Below, in pieces: positions 45,786-57,845 of a stretch of 64,000 nt of DNA. Source of the DNA: Calamus simplicifolius (taxonomy: Eukaryota > Streptophyta > Magnoliopsida > Arecales > Arecaceae); contig UESW01000124.1 of assembly GCA_900491605.1 (NCBI GenBank), positions 19,507 through 83,506 of the forward strand. The letters run 5' to 3'. The position numbers were made by a program, and so were the translations under genes. The stretch's first letter is position 1, and every line of letters starts with the position of its first letter. The notes below the pieces were generated by a model. That model did no database searches. It saw nothing but the letters and a program-made list of their open reading frames with translations, and had not been told where the DNA came from.

Positions 45786-46255
45786 TATATATCATGATGT
45801 TTTTATTCATGAACACTTAAATAAAAAAAAAACTAGTTTAAAGATGGAATAGTAAAATATGAAATTATATTATATTATAGTATTATACTATAGCATAAGA
45901 AAGTATAATAATATTCTAATATAATAATGACTATAATGTAAAATTATTATAATATATTATTTTACTATTTATTTAATAATTATATTATAATATATTATTA
46001 AAATCATGATAGTTATTATCCAATAAATAACATCATAATATTATTGTAACATTAAAAAAATTTATAACATTATATAATATAATAGTATTATATTAATATA
46101 CCATATTTTTGTATTTTATAATATGATAATATTATATTATTTTATGTTGTACTATATAATATATTATAATTATGATATATAGTATGATAATAATATTTGA
46201 ATATATTAAATTACTATTATTATCAAATATTTTAAAATATTAAAAAGTATGTTTA
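45786..46255. repeat. TA-rich low-complexity tract
   Basis: Almost only A and T in short ATTATA/TATAAT blocks, with many small palindromes. No coding capacity. Confidence 0.8.
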
Positions 46256-47624
46256 CCTCTTCAAACTTTTGGCTATGCAAGAGCTTGGCTAGGTAAGGCT
46301 GTAAAACAAATTATATGTTTGAAGACCCACCCACTTTACAACCCAATAATCACCAGAGGAGAAAGGCTACAGTACGAATTCAAAGGAAGAACTTGAATTG
46401 TCCTGTTTCACTTGGGCTACAAAGTAGTGAAAACAAAAGAAATTAATAAGAAAGGTTTTGGAGATTTTAAGAACAGCCTGAGCTTCCCTACAATTGGTGT
46501 TAAAAGTATGCGTATTTTCTCCCGCCATATTGTGCATAAAATGCAGTGAATGTATGTAGCTGTCCCACGGCAACCTTCATGCAAACCAAGATGTACTTGG
46601 TGAGGCCGGTTTTCTTCAGAAAGAAAATTTTCCACCTTATAGTAGCCATTGTGTTCACAAAGATAACAACTATTATAAAAGTTATCCATTCAAATAAAAT
46701 TGATAATATTTTTTATTCCAATATTCTTCATGCCATCCGAAAGATTGAAAACTCAGCTGGCTACTCAACAACAGTATTATTTTCTTTTTTTATTATAATT
46801 AATAATTAATACTAAAACAACTGTCTATATCTTATTACATATAATTTAAGCCCAGTGCTAAAATAAGCTAAGAAGGATCATTATTTGGAATAACATACAT
46901 GTTTTTCTTTAATTTTTTTTAATAATCCAAGATCTCATTCAAAAAAACTAGTTGTATCGTATTATTTAAACTTCTTGATCTTATAAAGTATATATACATA
47001 ATCTTTTAATATATAACCAATGTGAAATTAAAACAATTACGATATATATATATATATGGGCCTTTATAGTCCTATCCTATTCAAGTCCTAACATCCTTAC
47101 TGAACTAAGGGTTTAAAATTAAATTTAATCAATCTAATCATAATCACAAATGCCATAATTGACTTATAGTTTGTCCCAAAAGAATATGGCTATAATATTC
47201 TTCAATCTACATAAGTTATGGATTAGGTTCGCTTTGAGATTATTTATAGCAATCCAAAATCTAACTAAAACAGATAGCCATAAAGTATTATTTAAGTATC
47301 TTGATCTTATATACTTATCAAGAATCTTTTCAATTCATAGTCAATATAGAACTAAATATTCATCAGCAGGAGCTCTCATATTTTCTTAATTATCTTTAGA
47401 AATGATTTGGATTATTAGATCAAAAGAATAACATATTAGAATGCAGATACAAGGTGAACATTTTTCATAGAGAATTGAAGAAGACAAAAATATAGATAGA
47501 GAGATTTTAAAAGAGTTAGAAGAGATACTTAGAAGAGGACAGGTAAAATTTTGTGTGGAATCTATCATGATAAGACAATAATTCATGATAGTTAAATCTC
47601 AAAAGCTATTTTATAACTCTTTGC
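46256..47624. other. AT-rich spacer, nothing recognised
   Basis: A (TA)n tract lies at about 47042-47057. Open frames at 46417-46809 and 47159-47586 show no family signature. Confidence 0.5.
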
Positions 47625-47638
47625 AAGCCATATAAGTA

Positions 47639-48533
47639 CAACAACAATAATAGCAACAATAACAACGATAAAGCCTTAAACTCAAACTAGTTAGGATTGG
47701 CTATATAAATCTTTTTTTTTATTCAACTCTATTTTGGATCATATGTTTTGTAACATGTAAAGATTTTAAATTTTTCTTCATTACTTCTTCTCATGTGATT
47801 TTTAGTCTATCTCTACCTCTTTCTTTTTTTCTATATTGATCGAGTCAATCTTTTCGCATAGGTGTATTTCTAAACTATGTTGCATATGTCCAACTTAACT
47901 AAGTCATCCTTCCTTAATTTATCATCGATTGGAGATACCTTTACCTTTTTACGACTAATTTTTTTTTTCTTCTTATTCTATCTTTTTTATACTACCACAC
48001 ATTTATTTTAATATTTTTATTTCTGTCACATTCTTCTTATATATGTGTATTTTTCTAATTTCTCAACACTTCATGCCCTAAATCATAGTTGATCTTATGG
48101 TTATCCAATAGAACAGTCCCTTCAACTTAGCAGGTATTCTACGATCACATAATATTCTAGTTATACTTTTTTTTATTTGATATTCTTTAATCTTATGGAT
48201 AACATTATCTTTAATCTCTTCTTTCTTATGAATAATCGATCCTAAATACCAAAAATAATCATTTTTACCAACTTCATGGTCCCAAATTTTTTATACTACA
48301 TTCATTTTTATTTCTAATTATATTAAAATTATATTTTATACATTCTGTCTTTATCTTACTTAATGTAAAATCTTTAGATTTAATGTATTTCGCCATAGTT
48401 CTAACTTACGTTAACTACAACTTTAATTCATCTACTAATACTAGATTATCTTCAAATAATATGCACTATAAAATATTATCCTAAATATGTGTAGAAAGCT
48501 TATATATAACTAAAATAAAAAGATAGGGATTAA
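47639..48533 (-). mobile_element. RTE-type LINE, 5'-truncated, with 14-base TSD
   Basis: AAGCCATATAAGTA flanks it (47625-47638 and 48534-48547). On the minus strand it ends in the RTE 3' signature, GGCTTTATCGTTGTTATTGT-like simple repeats. At the other end it has remains of the FADD active-site region of the reverse transcriptase (near 48440-48465). The reading frames are destroyed. A second RTE copy lies in the opposite orientation at 48940-52060. Confidence 0.82.
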
Positions 48534-48939
48534 AAGCCATATAAGTAGGCTTTCAACAAAACTAACTCCAGACAACTTCAAAATAAGTAGTAGCATTTTT
48601 TGGCCAATTTTTATCCAGAAATAAGTAGATCAAATTTGGACTAGGGATGTGGCATAGATATGCAAAGAGATTTCCACTGAGTCTAAAATTATTTAAATTC
48701 AATATCTTAGTGAAATATCATTCCATCGTGAAACTTACTAGTTTCATGTAGACTTAGGCAGGCTTTGAATCATTGGATCAAATTTGATAGATCATACATA
48801 GAAAGTTACTGAAAAAATGATTCTATATTTCAATATAGATGTACAGAGGGGAAAAGAATGCAAGCATATGCTAAAAATAGAAACTCAATTTCAAGAATAC
48901 GACAAACTCCATCAAGACCGATCTCAAGCCTATATAAAG

Positions 48940-51900
48940 AAGAAGGATTGCGTTAGGTAGCTGACAGCCAGCATAAAACTTCATCAGATCCTTTAAAACT
49001 GAATCTATTAAATCAAGCTATGCGAAGGGTTAGAACATTTTCGTTAAAAGATGCGTTGCATCTGTCTTCGAATGTTTCAAAAAATGGATAAAGAGCGCCG
49101 CATTAGCACCCGGATGTGATGATAAGTGAGCAAGGGTTCCTGCACTATGGACGAAGATGGGTAAAGAAGTTAGTCCATGATAGTCAGCTTAGAGTAGCAA
49201 CTTAAAACATAAAAAAACTAACAAGTAAAGCTATAAAGATAGTGAACACTATGATTAGGAGAAAAATAAATATAATATGCTTACAAAAACTAAATGGATA
49301 GGTGAAATATATAGAAATAGAGAATACATGATATAAATTATATTACAGTAAAAAACATAAAAGTAGAAATGAAGTAGGAATAATTATAGATAAGAATTTT
49401 AAGGAATATGTTATTAAGATAACTAGGAAAGAAGACTAGATTATATATATTACTAAAATTTATAATTAAGAGCAATATAATTAATATAATTAGTGCATAT
49501 GCATTATAAGTAAGATTAGACCAACAAACTAAGACATAATTTTGGAAAGATATAGATGAAGTAATGCAAAAAATACCACAAGAAGAAAATATATATATAG
49601 AAGAAGATTTTAATGGACATATAGAAAAATAGAGAGATGGATATGAAACGGTACATGGAGGATATAGATTTGAAGATAAGATTGAAATAGGTGTGAGTTT
49701 ATTAGATTTTAAAGTAATGTATGATCTAACAATAGCAAATACTTATTTCAAAAAATGAGATGATCATTTAATAATATTTAAAAGTGGATCTAATAAAATT
49801 TAAATAGACTTTTTTTTAACTAGGAAGCTAGATAAAATAACATGCAAAAACTGTAAAGTTATTTCAGAAGAAAGTTTAACTTTACAATATAGGATAATTG
49901 TAGCAGACATTTGGATAAAAATAAAATATAGAGTAAAATGTAAAATTATTAATCCAAAAATTAAATGGTAAAATTTGAAAGAAGAAAAACTAGAATTATT
50001 TAAAGAAAAGTTAGTGAGAGTAATGACTATAAATATAGATAGTGATCCCAACTTAATATTAGAAAAAGCAACTAAATACATAAAAATATGATAAAAGAAG
50101 TTCTAGAAGAATTAAAAAAGTAGGACTAGTAGGAAATAAAACTTAATGATGGAACAAGAAAGTTCAAGCTGCTATCAAGATTAAAAAGATAAACTATAAA
50201 TTTGGAAAGAGGCTAAGGATGAAAAAGTCTTAAAAGTATAGGAATGCAAAGAAAGAAGCTACAAAATGATAAGTAATGCCAAACTTAAAGCCTATGATGA
50301 TTTATATAATAGATTAGATACGAAAGAAGGTGAAAAGACTATATATAAACTAATAATATTAAAAGAAAAGAAAACCAAAGATTTGGACTATATTAAATGT
50401 ATTAAGGATGAAAATGAAAAAGTCTTAGTAAAGAAAAAAGAGATAAAAAAATGATAAAAAAGTTATTTTTAAAAATTATTAAATAAAAATAATTTAGTAA
50501 GTTTAAGGATAGAAAAATGTGATAACCTAGGAGTAACAAATGAACATAAATTTTTTTGTATATTTAGCATGCTTGAGGTTAAAAAGGTTTTGAATAAAAT
50601 AAAAAAAATAAAAGCATTAGAGCTAGATGCGATCCCTATTGAGGTTTGAAAAGGCTTAGGAGAAATTAAAGTCATATGGTTAACCAATTTATTAAATAGG
50701 ATTGTAGCAATTAAAAGAATGCCAAATGATTAGAGAAAAAGTATATTAATACCCATATATAAAAATAAAGAAGATATTCAAAACTGTCCAAATTATAGAG
50801 GGATTAAATAGATGAGTTATACAATAAAATTATGGGAGAGTAATAAAAAATCGAATAAGAGCTGAAACTTTAGTGTCAAATAATCAATTTAAATTTATGC
50901 TTGAAAGATCGATCATGAAAGCTATTTTTTTATTAAGAAGATTGATAGAGAGGTATAGGAAAAAGAAAAAAAAACCTTTATATGATCTTTATTGATTTAG
51001 AGAAAGCATATGATAAAGTACCTAGAGAAATAATATTATGGATTTTAGAAAAAAAGAGTTACTAAAAGATACATAGAATTGATAAAAGATATGTATGATA
51101 GAGCAATAACTATTGTTAAAACAATAATAGAAGAAATTAGTGCATTTTTAGTTACTGTAGATTTACATCAAGGATATACCATAAGTTCATATTTTTTGTA
51201 TTAGTTATGGATGAATTAATCAAATATATTTGAAATAATATTCTATGGTGTATGTTATTTGCAAATGATATAGTATTGATTGACGAAACTAAATAGTAAA
51301 TGTTAAGCTAGAGATTTAGAGAGAGACTTTAGAATCTAAAGGTTTTAAGATTAGTAGAACTTAAACTAAATACATAAAATATAATTTTAATAGAAGTAGA
51401 AATATAAATGAAGAAATTGTAAAGATTGCAAGCCAAGAGATACCAAGGAGTAAAAAATTTAGGTATTTGAGATCAATTATCCAACAAGAAGGTGAATTAG
51501 GTGAAGATGTGAATCATAGAGTTAAAGTAGGATGGATTAAACGGAGGAATGCTTCGGGAGTATTGTATAATCGGTACATTTCATTAACATTGAATTTTTG
51601 TTTAGAAAATTGCTATTGGGCTAGCTATGCTATATGAAACAGAGTATTAGGCAATACTGAAATAACATGTGAATAAATTAAATGTAACAGAAATGCGTAT
51701 GTTATGATAGATATATGGTAAAACTTTAAAAGATAGAATTAGAAATAAACATATAAGATAAATGATAGGAGTAGTCCCAATTGAAGATAAAATGAGAGAA
51801 AATCAATTACGATAGTTTGAATATATACAACGAAGGCCTTTCTATGCACCGGTTAGAAAAAGTAATATTTTAACTATCCATGATAAGAATAGAGGTAGAG

Positions 51901-52060
51901 GTAGACCTAAACTAACATGAATAAAAATAAAAAATATAAATATTTATAATTTGAATATCGACTTAGTCCTAAATAGAGCAGAGTAAAGGAAGCAGATTCA
52001 TGTAGCTGACCCCATGTAGTTGGGAAAAGGCTTAGATGAGATGAGTTGAGTTGAGTTTTA
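48940..52060 (+). pseudogene. RTE-type LINE, near full length but heavily decayed
   Basis: This non-LTR retrotransposon carries an endonuclease and a reverse transcriptase. Visible pieces in order are the start (CTTAGAGTAGCAACTT near 49186), NIICLQ-like endonuclease remains (about 49270), NCPNYRGIK (about 50780), the polymerase motif MIFIDLEKAYDKVPRE-like IDLEKAYDKV (about 50990), and FAND-like remains of FADD (about 51260). GRGRPK near 51895 and the 3' tail CATGTAGTTGGGAAAAGGCTT (about 52012) follow. Numerous stops and shifts, many consistent with C-to-T decay, make it inactive. The 5' border is approximate. Confidence 0.85.
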
Positions 52061-53020
52061 AGAATAAGACAAAGATGACTTGTATTATGAGGTGTACAAG
52101 CTCCAAAGGAATAAATTAAATCAATGTGGGGGCAGTTTGTAACCTAACAAAGTAGCAAGAAAAATAATTCAAAAAATGAATGTCATAATGCTTAGCTAAA
52201 TTTGCAATTTAAAACATTGTCTCAGGAAATGCTGGCTCCACAAGACAATGGATACGGTAGCATGTAGAATCTTCTCTAACCTTGCACACATTCTTTGTCT
52301 AAGAAATATAAAATACCATTCCTTGAAAAATAAAATAAAATAAACTAAAAGACCCTCACTTGCCCAATATGATGTCACACCGAGTGTTAGCTTTTGCTAT
52401 ATACGATGCCATACACTACAAGATCATATGCACAACAAATCAGGTGCTTCCATAGAGATTTTAATGAATAAGCATCGGAGGAACCCTTCATATTTGTTTT
52501 AACAGTACGAATTTAATTATGCTCTAATGGTTCTTAAGATTTCAAAAATAATCTTTTAAAAAAGATAAATATAATGAGACCCATCCTTCTACTGCTAGAG
52601 AACAAAAGTTGACAACTAGCTAGTCCCAGTTCTGAGATAGCACTGCTGGGAGTCGGATTAACTCGGCCAACTTTCCAGTTTGCTAGAAACTTTTCAATAT
52701 TTTATATTTAAGAAACAAGTGAGGCCCGTCAATACAAACTTTCAATATCATTTATAACATTCTTGCAAGTTAACACAAACGTACAACCAGCTGGTGAGGG
52801 CAATTTGGGAACGAGGGACAGATAACTTCAACAATGTCCAAATTTTGGGGATGGTGGGGAAACATCCTTCCTTAAAGCGTGACAGTAACCGTATAAAATA
52901 GAATGTAATAACATTTAAAAAACTACAAATTGTCATTCATAATTTTTTATATGTTCCGAAAGATCTTGGCTTTTGGGCTTTCACACATTTATCTCTGAAA
53001 TGGACCACAGTGGAGGACGG
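52061..53020. other. Spacer upstream of the peptide gene
   Basis: No gene or repeat recognised. The last few hundred bases presumably hold promoter elements of the RGF/GLV-like gene. Confidence 0.5.
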
Positions 53021-53024
53021 TGGC

Positions 53025-53037
53025 ATATATATATAAG
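53025..53037 (+). promoter_or_regulatory. TATA box of the RGF/GLV-like gene
   Basis: CATATATATATAAGG is a good plant TATA box. It lies about 170 bases before the signal-peptide ATG at 53199, so transcription would start near 53060. An in-frame upstream ATG at 53094 lies within the likely leader. Confidence 0.6.
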
Positions 53038-53198
53038 GGGAATCAGAAGGTTTAGATGCTCATCCCTTAGCATCCTCATTCTTCTTCTGCCTCTTGGATA
53101 GAAAGGAGAAAGCCCTACCTCCTCTTTCTGCCCTCTGTACAGATAACTTTGCTCCTATACCTTCTTTTCCCTTCTCCTTCTCGTTCAATTTGGAGCAA

Positions 53199-53700
53199 AT
53201 GAAGCCTGCCATTCCAGTGGTTTCTCTTTTACTACTGATTGTCCTAGCCACCACGATTCAAGGTAGCCCCGGAAGCCTGAACATTTCCATTAAAAGGCAT
53301 TCTTTGTTCGCCTGAATGAAGCAGTACAACTGACCATTTGGTTTTCCTTTTATTCTCTTCTTTAGGGATAAGACTGGATGAAGAGTCCTCGGCTGCATTC
53401 CACAACGATATCCTTATTGTGAGTTGTTTACAGATACGCCATTAACTATATTCATAGGAGTTTCCCTTCTTGTACTGTAATTCTAATACGTTTGCACTTC
53501 TTTGATGCCAGGAGAAGGGGAGTTCAATGGGAGGAGTGAGCAAAGTAGGAGGCGCGTCGGCTCCTTGTGGAATTAATGGTCATTGTTCAGGTACCATAAA
53601 GGAGAGGTTTATTACAGAAGTCAAAGAAGTCCACCACCAGCTACCAGGGTTTCATGAAGATTACTTTGGGCCTAGGGGTCACAAGCCTACGCACCATTGA
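53199..53700 (+). CDS. RGF/GLV/CLEL-type secreted peptide precursor, intron-3-retained form
   Basis: This is a precursor of a tyrosine-sulphated peptide hormone of the ROOT MERISTEM GROWTH FACTOR/GOLVEN/CLEL family, which in Arabidopsis acts on RGFR/RGI receptors in root meristem and gravitropic growth. Exons are 53199-53262, 53366-53418 and 53512-53700. Introns of 103 and 93 bases have GT-AG borders and compatible phases. The 101-residue product has a hydrophobic signal peptide (residues 1-22), a short variable prodomain with two cysteines (about residues 58 and 64), and a C-terminal 13-mer DYFGPRGHKPTHH directly before the stop (53659-53697). Asp-Tyr is the sulphation site. Pro5, Pro10 and His12 match the family pattern, but Lys9 and His13 differ from the usual Pro9 and Asn13. 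The start at 53199 is chosen because the signal peptide begins there; an in-frame ATG at 53094 would add 35 residues. The alternative is that the real gene splices at 53590 (next entry). Confidence 0.72.
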
Positions 53701-54386
53701 AATCTTTCATGCCCTCATAGTGTACTTCTCTTTTTGTTCGTCTTTCAAGGTCATACCTTATTGAGTTCCTTACAAAAGTGCCTTTGAGGAACGCAAGCCC
53801 TCTCCACTTGTATGAAACCAACCGATTTTGTGATGAAATTTGTTTAAAATTTATTAGACAACAAGACAAGCTTATGTTACAGCTAGCAGACTCGTCTCTT
53901 GTCTCCACTCTCTCTCTCTCTCTCTCACTGACGCACCCACCTATGTGATATATATCACCACGATTGAGAAGTTCAAAACAAAACCTTCTACTGTGAAAAT
54001 TAACCAGTATGAGGTTTCATCTCCTAAAGTTGTTCCCCTCTCTGTCTATTGATGCAGGAAGGAGTAGAAAACTCATGATGATGAGCAAGAAAATGGGCAC
54101 AACAAAGGTAGGTATATCATCAACAACTAACAGTACTGGTCCTCTCATCAATAAACACACGCCCTTCATCCTCATTTCATGGTCATCCACAGAACAATAG
54201 GAGCGAGGAGACCGTCCTTGACGCCACACAAGTCATCATCATTCCAGGGAAGTCGTCGGTAGCGGTGGAGAAGACCTCCATGTGGAGCCGCCCGCCTCGA
54301 AGCAACCGCACACCTACCCCGACATTCTAGACATAGCGGGAATGGATTATTCCCCAGCAAAAAGAAAGCCTCCAATCCACAACTGA
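53199..54386 (+). CDS. RGF/GLV/CLEL-type precursor, fully spliced form with canonical peptide, apparent frameshift
   Basis: This form shares exons 1 and 2, then uses a donor inside exon 3 (exon 53512-53590, CATTGTTCAG before GTACC). Exon 4 is 54058-54107 and the last exon starts at 54193. Phases fit: the split Gly codon joins HCS to GRSRKLMMMSKKMGTTK, a basic R-K-L-M prodomain motif like those cleaved by subtilases in this family. Intron 4 would be 85 bases (54108-54192). The last exon reads NNRSEETVLDATQVIIIPGK in one frame. The hormone DYSPAKRKPPIHN (54345-54383, stop 54384-54386) and its lead-in ending YPDILDIAGM lie in another frame. One extra G at the GGG near 54247-54249 would join them; without it the frame stops at 54328. 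This may be an assembly error, a true mutation, or a different splice acceptor. Confidence 0.6.
53908..53927. repeat. (TC)n microsatellite in intron 3
   Basis: Ten TC units lie within the retained intron between the two alternative 3' ends, upstream of the exon 4 acceptor. Confidence 0.85.
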
Positions 54387-57038
54387 GATGCTAACAGGCA
54401 CAAACTAAAACCAACAGCTTAGAAGAATAGAATACTAGAGGCTGGACAGCATTACTGGAAATGCTGCAGTTTTCTTGGGCGAGGTCCCATTTTTGTAGAT
54501 ACTACTATAAACAATATTCCATCAATTCATATGTTATCGATCTACTTCATGATTGAGCATTTTGATCACCTTCCCATTTGAGTAGGACCCATATCGACAG
54601 TGCTTAAATGCTAGATGGTGGGAGAGACAAGGATAGAGCTATGTTTGTCTCATGTGTGTGTGCCTTTGCGAGGGGATTTTATTCACTTCATGGCTGGTGC
54701 TCTTGGGTGACTGGCAACAAATGGGCCGGGGTATTATGGAATGGAGATGGGAGGAAGGTAGTGAATGGTGGCCGATATCAACATTATATGGAATGGGGCT
54801 CCCATGTTCTTTTCATTGATTGCTAATGGTTGGGGTGAGAGCTCACGTTTCACCATGGGATTAGCATGTGCTCTGGTCGGCTTATCCATCGATGGTTGCA
54901 GCGATGGGCGATCGATGCGGAAATGATTTATTGCATGCTGACTTAAGAGGGTGCACCCTTACAGTGGTAGACCCATGTATGGAGACTGATGCTGGTCATG
55001 AACCAGGGCACTTTAATGTGTCGTTGCAACATTAATGAAAGGTTTCTTCTGGTGGGGTATTATGACGACTGGCAAGGGGTTCTCAAGGTTTCAAGCGTTA
55101 TCTGTTAAAGTGTTAAAAGGACGTACGTGTAGAAGAAAGAGCATCGTTTGTCTTTGATATTAATTAGTATTGACGTATTGAACCAAAAGAAATATATAGG
55201 AAAAAAGGAAAAAAAAGAAGAAGAAGAAAGGTATATATATATATATATATGGGTCTGTGATGTGTTCAACCAGATGTGAACCCACAAACAGAAAGAAAGA
55301 GAAATCTAGAGAATTGAGAGAACCTCAGGTTCGCAAGTACGATGTTGCCGAAAGAGTGTTAAGTGATGCAGCCACGTCTTGTTGTCTTTACTTTGCCTCT
55401 TTAAGGCTAAGAGAGGACAAATGTAGGCATGGAATATGTGGGTATGGAATTTTGGTGGTCTTTAACTTTGATCAAGCTTTTATAAAAGCTAATAATATTA
55501 AATAAGATTAAAAATATAATCAAATATTTATATACAAATTAGATAATAATTTATCTATACATAAGTTCGTTTTCTTTTCATAAATATAAATATAAATATA
55601 GATATGAATATTAGCCAAATACATAATATATGTATTTATATTTTAATAGATCCAATTATAAAATTGAATTAAGATAGATATTATTATTTTGTATATTTTC
55701 AATTCGTTACCAAGTCTAGCAACATTTGTGAGCTTGTAAGGAAATACACCTTAAGTTTCCCATAGCAAAGCTCTAATATTTTTTAACCAATAATCCTGCC
55801 AAACATAGTAGAATAATCTTATTGCAGCTGAATGTAAAAGATTGAAAACCGTATTAGCTAGACACCTCTTTCACAATGTAACTGATATTAATTGTATATT
55901 TATTTACTTATTCATTTATTTACTGAGAAAAAGGAGTGGTTATTCTGTATCTAGACATTAGGATGTATGCAAATTTTGGGCTTAAGTCATTGGGTATTAC
56001 ACCCCAATATTTACACTACTTGGCAATTTCACATGCATTTATGTTTATTACTGTATCTTTAATATAATAAATCACAGCAACTTAAGCAATGCCACATACT
56101 TTATTGTTTATTTTTGTCTCCAGATCAACGTGTTTGTGATGTATTGCCAGTCATCAGTGAAGAAAATTTTGATGGTATACCTCCCCTTTCGTACTTTTTG
56201 TTCCAACTTCCTACGTAATGAACCTTACCCTTTGACTCGCCCTTTTTCTTCCTTTTTTTTTTTCCCTCAAAAAACAAAGGCTCGTACATCAGTAAATGAT
56301 GAAGATATTTTTATTTTTTTATTCTGCATGTGCATGATTATACGTGCATGCAAATTAATCATTATATACGATATGTATATACTGCATCTTGCGGTGCATA
56401 ATTTTTTTTCCTTTTGCCTTAATCTCCTTCAATGTATGGTAAAAATTACATGCATCAAGTGGTTACGAGGCCTTATGCTGTTTGTCGGATTGAAACCTAT
56501 TTGAACCCGTTGTGAGGCCCAAACCTGCTGGGCTGGCCCAATTTGAGGATGCAGGATGAACCAGGTCATACCAAAAAAAAATATTTTAGGCTTAGGGCCC
56601 AGGACCTAAACCTAGTTGAACTAGGATGAGGGTCTCATCCTCAATTGGAATGGTGAAGTTCCGATCGAAGTTGAGGGCATGCTGACCTCCTGCCAGGCTA
56701 GGACTTCAAGTGCTAACAGAAGTCGAGAAGGAAGTGGAGCCAAAGCTCCTCTATATAATCCATTGGAGGCCCCATAGAGGATTGTTATCCAATGTTTGTA
56801 GATGCACAATGAAGAAAAAGTCTTGCTGCACTGAAAGGTAGTGCAGCAAATGCACACTTGGCATGTAAACTAGTTGCACGCCCGTACTATCGCTCGTGCA
56901 GTGTAAGATATATAATATATGATGGTACAAGTATATACAGCTAATTCATGTGTCCGATGTGTGCTTGCTGCACCATCTTTTTCCATGATGAATCCACTGC
57001 TAGAACCTTGCAAATGGCAAGGTAATTGACCCTTACCC

Positions 57039-57072
<34 letters not shown>

Positions 57073-57845
57073 CATGAACAGCCATCGATGTCAGATGATC
57101 CGCCACATGAACTTCAAAAAAAAAAAAAAAAAAACGGGCCCACCCTTTTTTTTTTCCTGGCAAATTATCAGCCTTGTTTTGAATAGGAAAATTGATCTCC
57201 TTCTCCCTCTCCAATTAGCCCTATGCTGCCATTTGGACTAGCAAACCCCTTTCTCTAGCTTCTATCATCCAGCCTCATGGTAGTCGATCAATGGTCGCTG
57301 TTCTGAACCCTTTACTAGTGGTAGACCTCACCTTCTTTGTTATTCATTCTATTGACATCCGAATCTAATCTTTACATGCTAGCTAAGGAATTAGCTCACA
57401 GCTCAAACAAGCAAAGCATTTTTTCAGTCGATCAATGGAGGTTTATAAAGAAAAACAAAGAAATGAGCATTAAAGAACTTGAAAATAGTCTTCAAAAAGA
57501 ACCTTGCGATGCTTAAGCTAGTAAATATTTAATAAAAAGCGTCTACAATTTTTTGGATCAGCAACCTAAGCTTGAGTGTCAAGGCTCAAGATTTCTTATC
57601 CATAGTTAAGATCCATGGATAATTTTTTTTTGAAAAAGAATCATCTATCCAAATGTGGTATAGACTTAATTAATTAAAATACCAGATCAATACCATGTGA
57701 CCCAAAAGATACATTGAAAAGAAGTAACATGAGTTTTTCATAAAATTCAATACATTAGCAAGACATTGTTTAATCTAAACTTACAAAATACAAGAATAAA
57801 AGAATATTAAGCATTGATGCAAATAGATGGGCTATAAGTTTGAAG
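54387..57845. other. AT-rich spacer downstream of the peptide gene
   Basis: A (TA)n tract lies at about 55231-55250, (CT)n at about 57041-57070 and an A-run at about 57117-57134. Open frames such as 54608-54826, 55257-55505 and 56130-56504 have no family signature and are not called as genes. Confidence 0.5.

Noticed and set aside
53094..53315. Longer start and unspliced frame of the peptide gene
   Set aside because: The signal peptide begins at the internal Met (53199), and the frame after 53262 reads intron 1, which has good GT-AG borders.
54009..54200. Stand-alone small gene with the R-K-L-M motif
   Set aside because: The part before 54058 is intron with a good acceptor, and after 54107 it reads past a strong GTAGGT donor; it is exon 4 of the RGF/GLV-like locus.
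54608..54826. 72-codon open frame downstream of the peptide gene
   Set aside because: No signature, no splice context and no similarity I can name; could be chance.
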